Below, in pieces: positions 1-9,000 of a DNA stretch of 64,000 bases; the first letter of the stretch is position 1; each line of letters starts with the position of its first letter. The DNA is taken from assembly GCA_012959525.1 (NCBI GenBank), contig DUDB01000036.1, positions 38,850 to 102,849 of the forward strand, given 5' to 3'. Position numbers and translations under genes: made by a program. The notes below the pieces were generated by a model. It saw only the letters and a program-made list of their open reading frames with translations. It was not told the origin of the DNA and ran no database searches. This DNA is from Planctomycetota bacterium. GTDB taxonomy: Bacteria; Planctomycetota; UBA1135; GCA-002686595.

Positions 1-233
1 ATGTGAACGACTTCATCCTCAGTCGGGTGGGTGTGACCAACTCCGAGCCCCTTGTCCATATGGCCACCCTGAACAACCTCGATCGTCCGGCGGTGCAGTT
101 TGATTCAAAGTCTGCGCCCAAGTTTGGTGTGATCTTGTTCCAGGAGTCCATGCAGGGACCCTCTGGAAAGGACCTGAACAACGACGGCGATGCCAACGAC
201 TTCGTTCCGCGTTACTTCCGCATCGACAACTGA
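1..233 (+). CDS. C-terminal end of a CDS cut by the window start
   Basis: An open frame runs in from the left edge (frame of base 3) and stops with TGA at 231-233, leaving about 76 residues. The segment ends with an NDGDAND-like acidic stretch and RYFRIDN. I do not recognise a family. The acidic loop could be a calcium-binding-type loop of a secreted protein, but that is a guess. The GTG at base 3 could serve as a start, but with no upstream sequence the gene is best treated as 5'-truncated. Confidence 0.5.
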   Translation, partial: VNDFILSRVGVTNSEPLVHMATLNNLDRPAVQFDSKSAPKFGVILFQESMQGPSGKDLNNDGDANDFVPRYFRIDN

Positions 234-274
234 GGGTCAGCCAAGAGTCCGGTGCCACGCCAGGAACGCTAGCT

Positions 275-296
275 TGGTAGGCAGATCGGCCTACCA
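275..296 (+). terminator. hairpin downstream of the first CDS (possible terminator)
   Basis: TGGTAGGC at 275-282 pairs perfectly with GCCTACCA at 289-296 around a 6-nt loop. It lies about 40 nt after the first stop codon and 130 nt before the next start. No T-run follows, so it is either a non-canonical terminator or an mRNA 3'-end-protecting hairpin. Confidence 0.4.
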
Positions 297-424
297 CGCT
301 TGACCCGCTCTGATCGAGTCTGGAGGATGCCCTCGGTCCTTGAGCTCATGCGGAACATCTCTCCCTCTGTAGCGCGCACCTCGTTTGGAGGAGCCGTGCG
401 CCTGCCCTCTCCGCTGGAGAGTTC

Positions 425-1951
425 ATGAACCGCACGTTTCAGGCCTGTCTGGCGCTGGCGATCGGTGGCGCCGTGCTGCACGCCCTGAGCTTTGCGGACT
501 CCGGGCCCATCGACGACGACTTCATCTGCTTCCGCTATGCCCGCAACCTGCTGCAGGGCGATGGGTTGGTGTTCAACCCCGGCGAGCGCATTGAGGGATT
601 CACTGCTCCCCTCTGGGTGCTCGTTATCGCTGCCGGACTCGCGCTCGGCTGGAATCCCGTCACGCTTTCGCTGACGCTCTCTGCCCTGGCTTGTGGGTTG
701 GCGGCGTGGGCCGTGGGTTCTGCCTGGCGCACCCTGCGGCCCGAGAGCTCCTGGCCCGTGCCCGCTCTGCTCGTGGCCACCTCTCCGGCCCTGGCCTTCC
801 ATGGAGCCGCAGGTTTGGGCACCACCTTGCTGGCCGCTCTTCTGGTGACTTGGTTGGCTTTGGGCTTGCGCGCAGAGGCGCGACAGGATTCGGCATGGGG
901 AGCGGGAATCGCCCTGGCCCTCGCTTGCTTGTTGCGACAGGAAGCCGCGCTCTTCGCCATTCCCTACTTCCTCGGTCCGGGCCGTAGGCGCGGTGCGGCC
1001 TGGCTGCCGTTGGCCGCCCTGGCTTCGTGGACGTGCTTTCGCTGGCTGTACTACGGCCAGGTGCTGCCCACGACCTACACCGTCAAGAAGCTCCCGGTTG
1101 GAGAGGACCTCGCACGGGGGCTGGAGTACTTCATGCTCTCGACTGTGATGGCTGGGGTGGGCGTGTACCTCTTGATTGCCGTGTTGGGGCACTTGCGTTC
1201 AAGCCGCGAGTCCTCATGGCTGCGCTGCGCGATCGTCGGTCTGGTCCTGCATACTGCCTACGTGATCTGGGTGGGTGGCGACTACGTGGCGCTGGCCCGC
1301 TTCTTCGTGCCGACCCTGCCTCTAGCGATGCTCATGGCCTGCTTGGGATGGCCGGATGCACTGGGTCGCGGGCGGGGGTTGGGATGCGTGGCCCTCGGAG
1401 CGGCCTTGGTCCTGCCCCAGGTCCTGCAGGTCAAGTTGGCCCAGGGGTTGGTGGATAGGATTCCCCAGGTGGGGATCCTGGATGACCACTGTCGCCCCTA
1501 CTTGGCCCTCTTGCATGAGTTCGACGAGCAACGCTGGGAATCCCTCGGCCGCTACTTTGGCGAGGTTGTGCCCGAATATCGGACGGTGGCCCTCTCGCCC
1601 ATCGGTGCCTTTGGCTGGTATTCGGGCCTGAAGATCGTGGACGTGCTGGGGCTCACGAACGCCTCCTCCGCCAGACGCGAACCGGACCTGCGCATCGCCC
1701 TCAAGGGGCACCACCGGAGCGACGGCGCCTGGGTTCTCTCCCAAGAACCCGACTACGTGATCCTCGGGAACGGGATCCGCGATCACGAGGGCCGCCTCGT
1801 GGTGAACCCCTGGGAGAGGGGTCTCGTGAATGACGAGCGCTTCCCAAAGGAGTACCTGCGGGAATCCGTGCCTATTCCAGGCGGGGCCGACCTCGATCTG
1901 TACCGGCGTCGCTCCGCTCCCCCTTTGCCCGGGGCCCGGTCTGCTCGCTAG
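425..1951 (+). CDS. GT-C family integral membrane glycosyltransferase (GT39/AftB-like)
   Basis: A 508-residue polytopic membrane protein. The first membrane helix (about residues 6-24) is followed by an outside loop with IDDDFICFRYARN (29-41) and GLVFNPGERIEGFT (47-60). This is the acidic-loop signature of GT-C transferases that use polyprenyl-phosphate sugars, such as mycobacterial AftB-like and ArnT/PMT-like enzymes. The Asp cluster 30-32 is the likely catalytic/metal site. About eight to ten more helices follow, then a soluble C-terminal part (from about 340) with VDVLGLTN and PDYVILGN, also typical of this group. GGAGAG at 414-419 is a good ribosome site for the ATG at 425. The next gene starts 13 nt downstream. 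The likely role is adding sugars to an exported glycan or protein on the outer face of the inner membrane; the acceptor is unknown. Confidence 0.75.
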   Translation: MNRTFQACLALAIGGAVLHALSFADSGPIDDDFICFRYARNLLQGDGLVFNPGERIEGFTAPLWVLVIAAGLALGWNPVTLSLTLSALACGLAAWAVGSAWRTLRPESSWPVPALLVATSPALAFHGAAGLGTTLLAALLVTWLALGLRAEARQDSAWGAGIALALACLLRQEAALFAIPYFLGPGRRRGAAWLPLAALASWTCFRWLYYGQVLPTTYTVKKLPVGEDLARGLEYFMLSTVMAGVGVYLLIAVLGHLRSSRESSWLRCAIVGLVLHTAYVIWVGGDYVALARFFVPTLPLAMLMACLGWPDALGRGRGLGCVALGAALVLPQVLQVKLAQGLVDRIPQVGILDDHCRPYLALLHEFDEQRWESLGRYFGEVVPEYRTVALSPIGAFGWYSGLKIVDVLGLTNASSARREPDLRIALKGHHRSDGAWVLSQEPDYVILGNGIRDHEGRLVVNPWERGLVNDERFPKEYLRESVPIPGGADLDLYRRRSAPPLPGARSAR

Positions 1952-1964
1952 GGTAGGGCGCTCC

Positions 1965-3242
1965 ATGTTCGCACCTGCTCAGCCCTTGCGCGCCGCCCTC
2001 GCCGTCAGCCTGGGAGTCTGGGTAGCCGCTGGATGCGCGCCCAAGGTGAACGGGCAGGCAGGTATGGGTTCGGGGCTCAACGTGCTCATCGTTCTCCTGG
2101 ATGGGGCGCGTGCGGATCACCTGGGTTGCTACGGCTATCCGTTGGAGACCACACCGCACATCGACACGTTGGCCGGTGACGGGCTGCGATTCAGCGATGT
2201 GGTGACGCCTTCACCCTGGAGTCGCCCAGCCTTTGCTTCACTGATCACAGGACGCTACCCCAGTTCCATCGGCATGAGTGGGGAGGCCGAGCAGCTTGTG
2301 GGCGGTGCGCACGGGATCGCGGCCTTCCTGCAATCCGAGGGATACGCAACTTGGGCGATACTCAGTCATCCCTTCCTAAACCCCGCCAGCGGGCTGGGGG
2401 AGGGCTTCGATGAGTTTCGTCTTGTGGTGGACCGAACCGCCTGGCCCAAGGGCCTCAGCGCGTCACTCGTTACGGATGCGGCGCTTGAGCAACTCGATGA
2501 AGTCGACGGCCGTCCCTTCTTCTTGATCGCTCACTACGCAGACCCCTTGCACGACTGGGCCCCCGTTCAGGGCTTCGAGTTCGGGGATCCTGACTACAGG
2601 GGCGCCCTGGAGGGCGGCCTGGGCATGAGCGACCTGCTCCGTGGACGCCAAAATTGGACACAGGCGGATCTCACTGAGCTACGCGCTCACTACGACGCGG
2701 AACTGGCGTACGTAGACACGCAGGTCGGACGCCTCCTGGCGGGCCTGACGGATACCGGCCTGCGTGCGAACACCTTGATCGTCTTGACCTCCACCCACGG
2801 CATGCAACTCTTCGACCACGGCGGGCTCGGCGACAGCCAGACCCTGCACGATGAGCTGATTCACGTGCCCTTGTTGTTGGTGGGTCCCGGTGTAGAGCCG
2901 GGCCTCAACGAGGTGGGGGCGAACCTGATTGACCTGGCGCCGACCCTGTGCGATTACCTGAGCCTGAACGTCCCGAAGGCGATGGAGGGGACTCCCGTGC
3001 AAGCTCTCAGCGTTGAGAGGCGCAGGATCCTCTTCAGTGAGACGGATAGGCTCCGCCGCCGCCGGGCAGCCATGGACGAACGCTACAAGGTGATCCTGGA
3101 TCTGGAGTCAGGTGAGCTCAGAATGTTCGACTTGATCGAGGATCCCCACGAAGCTCATAACTTAGCGGACGCCCCCGAATTGCGAGGGCATCGGGCCCTG
3201 CTTGAGGCGGCCCTTGAGAGGTTCATGGATTCCAATGAGTAG
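1965..3242 (+). CDS. Sulfatase-fold lipoprotein with Ser at the formylglycine position
   Basis: A 425-residue alkaline-phosphatase-superfamily protein. I chose ATG 1965 because it gives a lipoprotein signal peptide (lipobox AAGC, C24); an open frame upstream overlaps the previous gene. The N-terminal metal loop LLDGARADHLG (44-54) is present. Aligned on SLITG, the position that is Cys in CxPxR sulfatases is Ser86, and the Arg is Phe90 (SRPAF). The downstream DHG metal motif reads STHG, so one metal ligand is Thr. Ser-type sulfatases exist, but the loss of Arg and Asp makes classical sulfatase activity uncertain. It overlaps the next sulfatase-family gene by 8 nt, so the two are probably co-translated. 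Confidence 0.75.
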   Translation: MFAPAQPLRAALAVSLGVWVAAGCAPKVNGQAGMGSGLNVLIVLLDGARADHLGCYGYPLETTPHIDTLAGDGLRFSDVVTPSPWSRPAFASLITGRYPSSIGMSGEAEQLVGGAHGIAAFLQSEGYATWAILSHPFLNPASGLGEGFDEFRLVVDRTAWPKGLSASLVTDAALEQLDEVDGRPFFLIAHYADPLHDWAPVQGFEFGDPDYRGALEGGLGMSDLLRGRQNWTQADLTELRAHYDAELAYVDTQVGRLLAGLTDTGLRANTLIVLTSTHGMQLFDHGGLGDSQTLHDELIHVPLLLVGPGVEPGLNEVGANLIDLAPTLCDYLSLNVPKAMEGTPVQALSVERRRILFSETDRLRRRRAAMDERYKVILDLESGELRMFDLIEDPHEAHNLADAPELRGHRALLEAALERFMDSNE

Positions 3243-4608
3243 TCGCCTTCCCATGCTCGTGGCGCTGTGGATCCTGGGCGCCTGCGCTTCAGAGAGTCGC
3301 ACCCCGGCGCGTCCCAACGTGTTGCTGATCTTCACGGACGACCAGCGCTACGACAGCCTGTCCATCACGGGCAACCCCTATATCCAGACACCCGCCCTCG
3401 ACCGCATCGCGGCCGAGGGCGCTCTCTTTCGCCGCGCCTACGTCAGCACCTCCCGCTGCTGCCCTGGGCGCGCGGCCTTGCTGACGGGCAAGCACGCCAC
3501 CCTCCATGGGGTGTGGAACAACCACCCCGAGCCAGGCGGCCTTGCCGCGCACGATTCCGTCGCCGATCACCTCGACCGGGCTGGTTACCGCACGGCTTGG
3601 ATCGGCAAGTGGCACCTGCCCAATCCTGGCGGTGGCCCTGTGCGGGGGTTCGATCGCTGGGTCAGCTATGAGGGCCCTGGCAGCCACTTCGATCAGGTTC
3701 TGAACGTGGACGGCGAGAGCCTGCAGAGCGAAGGATTCCAAGCCGATCGCCTGACGGACCATGCCCTGGAGTTCCTGGGAGAGGCTCGGGACTCCGATGA
3801 GCCGTTCTTCCTCACCCTGGCGTTCAAGAACCCGCACGTGCCCATGACTCCGGCCCCGCGCCACGCGGGAACCCTGGATGACGTGCCTGTGGCCCTACCG
3901 GTCAGCGCGCGCGATCTTGTGAGCAGCCTGCCGGCCTTCTATCGTGTGTTGCGCAACGCCTCGGGACGCCACGCCATCGACGACGAAGAGGCTTATGCCC
4001 GCGACCTGCGCGCCTATTGGGAGTTGATGCTCTCGGTGGATGACAACGTCCAGCGCGTGCTCGACGCCCTGACGGTGAGTGGCGAGTTGGATGACACCCT
4101 GATCCTCGTTACCACCGACAACGGCCAGCTGCTGGGGGAGCATGGGCTGCAGCAAAAGGGCCTGTCCTACGAGCCATCGATCCAGGTGCCTCTGCTCATG
4201 CGCTTTCCTGAGCGTATTCAGGCGGGCCGCACGATGGACCAGTTGGTCTTGACTGAGGACCTCCTACCCACGGTGCTCGACGTCTGCGGCCTCGATGTTC
4301 CCGCGGACGTTCAGGGCAAGAGCCTGGTCCCCATCCTGGAGGATCCCTCTGCTCCTTGGCGCGAGAGGTTTCTGTACCTTGCCCCAGCCTTCGGTGGGGA
4401 AGAGGGCATGGTCGAGCGGGCGGTGGTGGAGGAACGCTTCAAGTACGTCTCCTTCGAGGCGGCCGGAACCCGTGAGGAGATCTTGTTCGATCGTCTGAGC
4501 GATCCGGATGAGCGCGTCAATCTGGCCACTCAACCAGACCAGGCCAGCACCTTGGCACGCATGCGCCGGTGGATGGAAGACGAGCGCCGGCGATTGGGTG
4601 ATCTGTAG
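3235..4608 (+). CDS. Sulfatase lipoprotein with intact CxPxR active site
   Basis: A 457-residue type I sulfatase. ATG 3235 gives a lipobox LGAC (C17). The metal ligands FTDDQR (33-38) are present, and C75-C-P-G-R79 is the C-x-P-x-R motif recognised by formylglycine-generating enzyme. It is followed by AALLTG. GKWHL (catalytic Lys-His) and TTDNGQ (second metal motif) are also intact. This is the only one of the five sulfatase-fold proteins in the window with every canonical residue. It would hydrolyse sulfate esters, probably on a polysaccharide, at the cell surface or in the periplasm. No sulfatase-maturing enzyme is encoded here. It overlaps the upstream Ser-type gene and converges with the next gene at a gap of 9 nt. 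Confidence 0.88.
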   Translation: MSSRLPMLVALWILGACASESRTPARPNVLLIFTDDQRYDSLSITGNPYIQTPALDRIAAEGALFRRAYVSTSRCCPGRAALLTGKHATLHGVWNNHPEPGGLAAHDSVADHLDRAGYRTAWIGKWHLPNPGGGPVRGFDRWVSYEGPGSHFDQVLNVDGESLQSEGFQADRLTDHALEFLGEARDSDEPFFLTLAFKNPHVPMTPAPRHAGTLDDVPVALPVSARDLVSSLPAFYRVLRNASGRHAIDDEEAYARDLRAYWELMLSVDDNVQRVLDALTVSGELDDTLILVTTDNGQLLGEHGLQQKGLSYEPSIQVPLLMRFPERIQAGRTMDQLVLTEDLLPTVLDVCGLDVPADVQGKSLVPILEDPSAPWRERFLYLAPAFGGEEGMVERAVVEERFKYVSFEAAGTREEILFDRLSDPDERVNLATQPDQASTLARMRRWMEDERRRLGDL

Positions 4609-4617
4609 CGCCGCTCT

Positions 4618-6018
4618 CTACTTCACGTAGCCGATCGCTTTCAGCCGGTCCAGCAGGTCCTGGTCGATGTCCACCTGGGTGCGCATGGACTGCGGGTTGG
4701 AGCCACGCCCGCGGTGCTCGTCGAGGAGGGCGATGAGTTGCTGCACTAGGGCCCGGTGGGTGTCTGCCAGGTTGTCGTGCTCGCCTGGATCCGTCTCCAG
4801 GTTGTAGAGCAGGACCCCCAGGTGCGATTGAATCAGCTTCCAGTTCTCCAGGATTACGCCCCACAGGTGATCCCCATCCTCAAAGCGGTGCAGGATCAGG
4901 GGGCGTTGGACCAGTGCCGTACTCTCTGACAGCAGTCCCTGGCGCTTGTCCTCGCTGCGGCAGAAGGACGCCAGGGAGCTGCCATCCAGGTCGACCGGGG
5001 CGTCCTGCCCGATCAGGTCAAAGATGGTTGGTACCACGTCGATCAAGGACACGTTCTCCCATACGCGGCCCGGCTTCACGCGTAGGCCAGGAGCCCTGAC
5101 CAAAAACGGGATGCGGTTCAACTCCACGTGCAGTGTGAACTCGTGGTAGAGCTGACCGTGCTCGCGGAATTCCTCTCCGTGGTCGGCCATCACCACAATG
5201 AGGGTGTCGTCATCGAAGCCCATGGCCTGGTGGATGCGAGCCAAGAAACTATCCAGATAGCCTAGCTCGCTCTTGTAGCGCTCCAGGTATTCCTCGGTCT
5301 CTTCGCGCTCTTCATCGGGCCGGTAGAATCGAGGGTGCTGCTGATAGGGCTTGTGAACGTCGTTGAAGTGCAGGTACAGAAAGCTCGGGGCTCCGCTGGC
5401 TTCGATGCGCGTGCGCATGGCCAAGAGACGCTCAGTCAGGACCTTGGCGGGCTTCATGTCGTGGCGTTCAAACTCATCGAAGCCTCGATCAAATGCCATC
5501 TCCGGCCCGATGTTGACATTGGACGCCAGGGCGTAAGTGCCGTAGCCCGCTTGCTTGAAGCGCTCGGCGAGGGTGGGGACGTCCGAGGAGATGGCCAGGA
5601 GCTCCATCTGCTCCAGTGCCCCCTCTTCGACGGCCTCACCTTCACGGAACTGAGCCAGGAAGCCGCGTGTGACCCCGTGCCGGTCGGGATACATGCCGGT
5701 CAACATGGATGCCGTGGAGGGCGCGGTCCAGGTCGAGGTGGAGAAGGCGTTCTCGAAGACCGTTCCTCCGGCCGCCAGCTTGGCGAGGTAGGGGGCCCGC
5801 TCCTCCTCGGCACCGTAGAAGCTGAGGACGTCCGGTCTCAGCGTGTCCAGCAGGATGACCACCACGTTGGGGGGGCTTACCGTGCGGCCTGGCTGGTCCT
5901 GACCGACCGATCCATCCCCGCAGCTGGGCAGGAGGCCCAGGAGGGCCAGAGCCGACAGCCAGGGATGGGAAGGACGGGGGTGGGGGGACATGGGCGGGGG
6001 CGTGGATTGCGCGGCCAA
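4618..6018 (-). CDS. Sulfatase-fold lipoprotein, Thr nucleophile type
   Basis: A 466-residue alkaline-phosphatase-superfamily lipoprotein. The lipobox is LPSC (C33 from the TTG start). Metal motifs LLDTLRPD (56-63) and ADHGEEF are intact. The nucleophile position aligns to Thr98 in TAPST, not Cys or Ser, and the usual Arg is missing. Thr is the nucleophile in related phosphodiesterases and phosphoethanolamine transferases, so a phospho-substrate or transferase role is possible. The protein ends in LKAIGYVK, a tail common in sulfatase-like proteins. TTG 6018 is preferred because AGGAA sits just before it, seven bases after the macroglobulin stop; ATG 5991 has no ribosome site. Second gene of a reverse operon. 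Confidence 0.78.
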   Translation of the reverse strand: MAAQSTPPPMSPHPRPSHPWLSALALLGLLPSCGDGSVGQDQPGRTVSPPNVVVILLDTLRPDVLSFYGAEEERAPYLAKLAAGGTVFENAFSTSTWTAPSTASMLTGMYPDRHGVTRGFLAQFREGEAVEEGALEQMELLAISSDVPTLAERFKQAGYGTYALASNVNIGPEMAFDRGFDEFERHDMKPAKVLTERLLAMRTRIEASGAPSFLYLHFNDVHKPYQQHPRFYRPDEEREETEEYLERYKSELGYLDSFLARIHQAMGFDDDTLIVVMADHGEEFREHGQLYHEFTLHVELNRIPFLVRAPGLRVKPGRVWENVSLIDVVPTIFDLIGQDAPVDLDGSSLASFCRSEDKRQGLLSESTALVQRPLILHRFEDGDHLWGVILENWKLIQSHLGVLLYNLETDPGEHDNLADTHRALVQQLIALLDEHRGRGSNPQSMRTQVDIDQDLLDRLKAIGYVK

Positions 6019-6024
6019 TTATTC

Positions 6025-9000
6025 CTACTTGACCGACAGAACCTGCACTCCTTTTCGGTCCCTCTGGATCATCTCCTGCAGCTTTCCTCCCCGTTCGCCC
6101 TGGATGGCTCTGTTCATGCCCATCACGTTGGAGAAGTAAGCGGCGCCTTCTTGCTGCTCGAAGATCATGTTTTCGGCCTGCCCACGCGTCTGAGCTTGAG
6201 GACGCTGAGGCTGGGCGGGTTCCTGGGCCAGGAGCTCCGTACCGCGGTGGAAGGCGTAGTGGGCTTCCCCGTGGCGTGCAATGACCGTGGCCGACCCCCG
6301 CACTCCGTCGGCTACGAAAATCCCGCGCGGGTCGGTCTCACCCGAGGTGAAGGAGTTGTTGGCCGACCCGATCACGCGCACGTCCACCTCACGCAGGTAG
6401 CGCTGGTCCTCGGTACTCGTGGCCTGCACTCGCATACGACCTGATTGCGGATCGGAGTGCACGTCCAGCTCAAGCTGAGTGATCAGGACCAGCCCTGACG
6501 TGTGCAGGCTGCCCCCGCGACAGATCACCAGATAGGCGCCGGGCCGGGTCAGATCCAGGCTGGCTTCGGTCTGCTCGGCGCGCAGAGAACGGCTCGCGCT
6601 CAACTCCACCGTCTGGCGCAGGGTCGGGGAGATCCCTGCCAGGTTGATGGAGGTGACGTTGGTCAGGTTCTTCTCCCGCAGGTAGAGCGTCATCAGGTCC
6701 ACCTCGTACACCAGGATCTCGACCTCCTCCAGGTTCTTGTGGCGCATGGTCAGGATCACCGGTTGGCCAGGCTGGGCCGTGGTGATCTCGTCCAGGGCCA
6801 GTCGCCGCTCGGCAAATCCCGCCAGGGCCTCAGCCGCGTCGGAGAAGAGGTCCTTCACCCGCTCGTAGTACTCGCTGGCATGCTTCGGGTCGCGGCGGGC
6901 GTGATAGATCTGCCCCAGGATGTAGAGGGACAGGTCGCGGTTCTCCGAGTGGGAGACGTTCCCGCGCTTGTCGGTGTATTCGGCCTCCACGATCTGCTGC
7001 AGCAGTCGAATGGACTCCTCTTCACGCCCCAGGTGCCACTCGGCCACGGCGCGTGTGTACAAGAAGGCGTCGGCGTAGCGGGGATCGCTGAACAGCGTCG
7101 CCATGTCCCCCGCCAGCGCCGAGGTGGTCTCGCGGTCTTCCAACGCCAGGTACGCGCTGACCAGGTTCAGCCCCGCGGCCGGAGTGGAGGGTCCGGTGGG
7201 GTGCATGGCCAGCAGGCGGCGTAGGAGCAGGATGCCGTCCTGGGTCAGGCTGGCGCGGGTGTGTCCGGCCTTCTTCAGGCTGGGATCCCGATGGGCGTCC
7301 ATGGCCGCCAGTAGCATCTCATCCGAGAGAGCCAGCCAGGTGTCGATCACGTTGGACGTGTCCGGATACTCGCGACAGAGTTGTTCCAGGGTGTCGAGCG
7401 CGCCGGCGCGCTCCCCCTGATCGCGCAGGGCGCCCGCCACCTTGAGGTCCTTGCCAAAGGTCTCCTCGATGGTGGCCACGAAGATCAACAGGGCCCGCTC
7501 AAACTCGCCCAGGTCCCGATAGGCCTGGCCGATGGCCACGACCTTGTCGAAGGGAATGAACAGCTCGGGGTCTTTTTCCTTGATCACCTCGAAGTACTTG
7601 ACGATGGCACTCGAGTCGCCGCGTCCGATGGACAGATACAGCAGCATGTTGGCCGTTTCCTTGAGTTGGCTGTCGTGGAGTAGCGGTGCGAACTCCTCGT
7701 ACAGGGCGCTGAGCTTGGCGTGCGCCAGATTGGAAGCACCAGCGCGGTAGAGGCCGCGTCCGTGGTTGAACAGCTCGTCGGGGGTCGAGCGGTATACATC
7801 TGGCGATGCGTCTCCCCGTTGCAGCACGCTCAGCGTGCGTGCAGTGCCGATGGCGAAGCGTTCGGGTTCGTAGGCGCTGCGCAGGACCGGCGGCAGGACC
7901 CGATAGTCGCCGGCGACGGCTCCCACCAGATCGAATTCGATCGCGCTGACTCCGCGCATGGGACCGATGGGAACGAATATGGAACCGCCACGGATCTCAT
8001 GGGTTCCCAGCCCCCCTTGCAGACTGCCCTCCACGAGGTGCGCGCCCGCGGGCAGGGGTACTTCCAGCACGAGGTGGTCCACGTCCTCTTCCGCTTGGCG
8101 GTCGTCCCGCTGGACATACAGGCGTACGCGCGTCAGGGCGCCGCTCTCTAGGTTCTGCACCTTGTTGTTCCACTGCTTCTCGTAGCTGCGCAGAACACTG
8201 AAGCCCGTGGGCAGGGGGCGTCCGTCGAACAGGGGCGCCTTGGCCAGATAGTCCTCCAGGCTCAAACGGAAGACCTGCTCGCCCCTGCGGGTCTTGCCCA
8301 GGGTGGAGGTAAAGCCCGTCAAGACGACGCTGAACTGGGGTTCCCCGCCGCCTGCGTGCTGCAGGTCGACACGCACCCGGCGCTCGCGCACCTCATCCAG
8401 GGGAATCGACAGGAACTTGCCCAATCCGAGGGCTTCCAATTCGACCAGCTGCGGTTCCAGGCCGGCGATCTCTACGCGCACCTGCGCGTCATTCTGGGGC
8501 CGGTCTGAGTTGCGCGTCTGTTTCGCCATGGCGACTACGGCCAGACCGCGACCTGTGTCCGCCGCCCAGGGGCGGTGGGAGAGGAGGTAGTTGGCGGCCT
8601 GGCCGATCTTGGGTGAGTTGGGCAGGGAGCGCTGGAGGGCGTTGAGGGCCAGCGCCGTCATACCCAGTCGCGAGCGGCTCCAACCCTTGTTGCCGCGAAC
8701 CGAACAGAACACCTCGGGGGAGGTTGAATTGGGATTGCTGGTCAATTCCATCTCAGCTTCCAGGAGGCGCGCCACCTCGGCCGCCATGGGATCGCGCTCC
8801 ATGTGGACGAAGGCCAGGCACAGATGTGCCAGTGCGGCAGAAGAGAGTTGGTTGCGCTCACGAAAGAGGCGGTTGGCCGCGCCGAAATTTCCCTTACCCA
8901 CCGCGGCAAGGGCGTGGGTCAGGGTGGCCTTCAGCTCATTCGTCGGTCCCGACAGGGCGGCGAAAGACTTCTGCAGGTAGGAGGTGGCCGCCTCGAGGGT

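Noticed and set aside
5335..6444. 369-codon forward frame over the sulfatase/macroglobulin junction
   Set aside because: It bridges two real reverse genes and has no protein-like features.
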